DNA of 64,000 nt from Paenibacillus_AB hodogayensis (GTDB lineage: Bacteria > Bacillota > Bacilli > Paenibacillales > NBRC-103111): contig NZ_BAAAYO010000010.1 in the NCBI RefSeq assembly GCF_039536325.1, positions 930,001-994,000 on the forward strand. The letters are read 5' to 3'. A program made the translations under genes and the position numbers. The notes under the pieces are model-generated. The model was not told the DNA's origin. It saw nothing but the letters and a program-made list of their open reading frames with translations, and ran no database searches. Shown piece after piece: positions 62,235 to 64,000 of this stretch (position 1 is its first letter; the number at the start of each line of letters is the position of its first letter).

Positions 62235-63347
62235 ATGTTTTTAGCCTTAAGGGAAATGCGATATTCCAAAGCCAGATACATGCTCATTCTGGTCATTATG
62301 CTGCTGGTTTCCTTCCTGGTTCTGTTCGTAACCGGACTGGCGAAGGGATTGGCCTATGCGAATATTTCGGCGGTGAGCCATATGCCGGCTTCTTATTTCG
62401 CCGTTCAGCCGGATGCCGATCACCTGTTCAGGCGCTCCCAGCTTGGAGAGCAGGATCTCGCGGCAGTCCGGGGGATCGTCGGGGACGGGAAGGCGACTCC
62501 GCTCGCCATTCAGACGAGCACCGTTACGGCGGAAGCCGGCGACGCAGGAAAGAAGGCGGACGTTACCTTTTTTGCCGTCGATATGAAGGGCTTGCTCGCC
62601 CCCAAGGTCGTGACGGGCGAAGGCATTACCAATGAGACGCGCGGGAGTGTAGTCGCGGACGAAAGCCTGAAGCGTTCGGGATTTGCAATCGGGAGCACGA
62701 TTCGCGATCAGGCGACGGGGACAAGCTTGAAGGTGGTCGGTTTTGTGCGGGACAGCTCGTACAGTCATACTCCCGTCATTTACATGAACCGGCAGGATTG
62801 GCAGGAGATGAAGCAGGGCGGTCTTTCCACGAAGAATGCAACGTTCAATGTCATGGCGCTGCAGATCAACGCCGACCAGGCTGCCGAGCTGTCGGGCAAG
62901 CTGGACCGCGTGGAGATTATTACGCAGAAGCAAGCCGTATCCGGCATTCCCGGCTATTCCGAAGAGCAGGGCTCGCTCCTGATGATGATCGTGTTCCTGT
63001 TCGTCATCGCCGCCTTCGTCCTGGCCGTATTCTTCTATGTGATTACGATTCAGAAGACGACCCAGTTCGGCATTCTCAAGGCGATGGGCACCCGCATGTC
63101 TTATCTCGGCTGGAGCGTAATCGGGCAGGTGACGATCTTGTCGGTTGTCAGTCTGGCCGCCAGCCTGCTGCTTGTGCTTGGGATGAGCATGGCGCTACCG
63201 GAGTCGATGCCATTCCGGCTCGAACCGCTTACGATTGCGGGAACAAGCGTGCTGTTCGTGGCCATGTCGTTAGTCGGGTCGCTCATTTCGGTGGCGCGGG
63301 TAGCCAGAATCGATGCCTTGGAAGCGATAGGGAGGGCTCACGCATGA
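62235..63347 (+). CDS. hrtB: Heme exporter permease (HrtB-like)
   Basis: A 370-residue MacB/FtsX-type permease: helix 1 near residues 13-32 (RYMLILVIMLLVSFLVLFVTG), an extracytoplasmic domain of about 200 residues, and three helices at the C-terminus (MIVFLFVIAAFVLAVFFYVITIQ and two more). The N-terminal LALREMRYSKARYMLI and GLAKGLAYANISAVSHM match HrtB of heme exporters. HrtB with the ATPase HrtA extracts heme from the membrane. It stops four bases into the next gene. Confidence 0.7.
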   Translation: MFLALREMRYSKARYMLILVIMLLVSFLVLFVTGLAKGLAYANISAVSHMPASYFAVQPDADHLFRRSQLGEQDLAAVRGIVGDGKATPLAIQTSTVTAEAGDAGKKADVTFFAVDMKGLLAPKVVTGEGITNETRGSVVADESLKRSGFAIGSTIRDQATGTSLKVVGFVRDSSYSHTPVIYMNRQDWQEMKQGGLSTKNATFNVMALQINADQAAELSGKLDRVEIITQKQAVSGIPGYSEEQGSLLMMIVFLFVIAAFVLAVFFYVITIQKTTQFGILKAMGTRMSYLGWSVIGQVTILSVVSLAASLLLVLGMSMALPESMPFRLEPLTIAGTSVLFVAMSLVGSLISVARVARIDALEAIGRAHA

Positions 63348-64000
63348 TGGCGAAGCTGGTGATGAAGCAGGTTACGAAAACGTACGGTGACGGAGCTGCT
63401 ACGATGTCCGTGCTGAATCGTTTGGATTTGGAAGTTCAGGGGGGAGAGTTCGTCGCCGTTCTCGGCCCTTCGGGTTCGGGCAAAAGCACCTTTTTGTCCA
63501 CGGCAGGCGCTCTGCTCACGCCGACCAGCGGCGAAGTGTTCATTGACGGGGAATCGTTGAAAGACAAAAGCAAGGAAGAGTTGACGATGCTGCGGCTGGA
63601 GAAAATCGGCTTCATGTTCCAAAGCGCGCAGCTGCTGCCCTATCTGAAGGTGGAGGAACAGCTTCTCTACGTCGCCAGACTCGCGAAGATGGGCGCGAAG
63701 GACGCCGCGCAACGGGCGGCCAATCTGCTGAAGCGGCTTGGCATCTGGGAGCGGAGAGGCTATTATCCGGATCGTCTCTCCGGAGGAGAGAAGCAGCGGG
63801 TGGCGATTGCCAGAGCCTGGATGAACAAGCCGGCCATCCTGTTCGCCGACGAGCCGACCGCCAGCCTCGACTACCGGCGCGGCCAGGAGGTCGTCCGCAT
63901 GATCGCCGATGAAGTAAAGAATGAAGGCAAAGCGGCGGTGATGGTCACCCATGACGAAAGAATGCTGGAATGGTGCGATCGCGTATTGCGCTTGGAGGAC
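63344..64000 (+). CDS. hrtA: Heme exporter ATPase (HrtA-like), cut by window edge
   Basis: 219 codons are visible with no stop, so a few C-terminal residues lie beyond the window. Walker A is GPSGSGKST, the Q-loop FMFQSAQLLPYL, the signature LSGGEKQRVAIARA, Walker B ILFADEPTASLD and the H-switch VTHDE, the lolD/MacB-type sequence typical of HrtA. ATG 63344 overlaps the hrtB stop by four bases (ATGA) with GGAGGG seven bases upstream. Confidence 0.8.
   Translation, partial: MMAKLVMKQVTKTYGDGAATMSVLNRLDLEVQGGEFVAVLGPSGSGKSTFLSTAGALLTPTSGEVFIDGESLKDKSKEELTMLRLEKIGFMFQSAQLLPYLKVEEQLLYVARLAKMGAKDAAQRAANLLKRLGIWERRGYYPDRLSGGEKQRVAIARAWMNKPAILFADEPTASLDYRRGQEVVRMIADEVKNEGKAAVMVTHDERMLEWCDRVLRLED

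Noticed and set aside
1..64000. CRISPR arrays, rRNA, tRNA, complete insertion sequences and phage genes
   Set aside because: Repeated scanning found no regularly spaced repeats, cloverleaf genes, transposase genes or phage structural genes; only the Rpn remnant hints at mobility.

Overview
The window reads as chromosome of a moderately GC-rich, spore-former-type Bacillota, most like Paenibacillus or Cohnella (order Paenibacillales). The evidence is the gene style: three Cache-type sensor kinases of the YesM class paired with AraC-type response regulators of the YesN class, sugar importers of the LplABC/YtcP type that carry no ATPase gene of their own, S-layer-homology (SLH) domains on a secreted enzyme, strong GGAGG ribosome binding sites and frequent GTG/TTG starts. 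From about 3.7 kb to 59.9 kb every recognised gene except one 66-codon ORF lies on the minus strand. No rRNA, tRNA, CRISPR array or complete insertion sequence was seen.

Layout. 0-3.7 kb: the end of a polyprenyl synthetase-like gene, an AraC regulator and a divergent GH36 alpha-galactosidase. 3.7-11 kb: a broken Rpn-type nuclease/transposase tail, then an operon (secreted protein, ABC ATPase, ABC permease, histidine kinase, OmpR regulator) and a MATE exporter. 11-19.7 kb: a polysaccharide locus whose kinase gene is first and whose regulator gene is last, with a solute-binding protein, two permeases and a heparinase II/III-family lyase between them. 19.8-30.4 kb: a second sugar locus (regulator, kinase, two permeases, binding protein, FAD-dependent oxidoreductase, large beta-propeller-like protein). 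30.6-42 kb: a third locus with a binding protein/kinase/regulator trio feeding an importer plus three sugar-acid-type enzymes (D-2-hydroxyacid dehydrogenase, LarA-family isomerase, DHDPS/KDG-aldolase-family lyase). 42-47.3 kb: an OmpR-type two-component pair and an SLH-anchored beta-lactamase-family protein, separated by a long imperfect palindrome. 47.5-59.1 kb: a polymorphic toxin locus of the Rhs/WapA type, with a secreted FnIII protein, a secreted accessory protein, a 1980-residue Rhs protein ending in a Hint protease and a toxin tip, its immunity gene, and an orphan toxin plus immunity cassette bounded by repeated sequence. 59.2-64 kb: a DUF975 membrane protein and an HssRS-HrtBA-like heme-stress system running off the window edge.

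How the genes work together. The three carbohydrate loci each couple an extracellular sensor to an importer and to a dedicated set of enzymes; all three importers probably borrow a shared MsmX-type ATPase encoded elsewhere. The least familiar parts are the Rhs locus with its spare toxin cassette, the importer operon ending in dehydrogenase, isomerase and aldolase (a possible undescribed sugar-acid route), and the FAD oxidoreductase/propeller pair. Functions come from motifs read by eye; no database search was possible.
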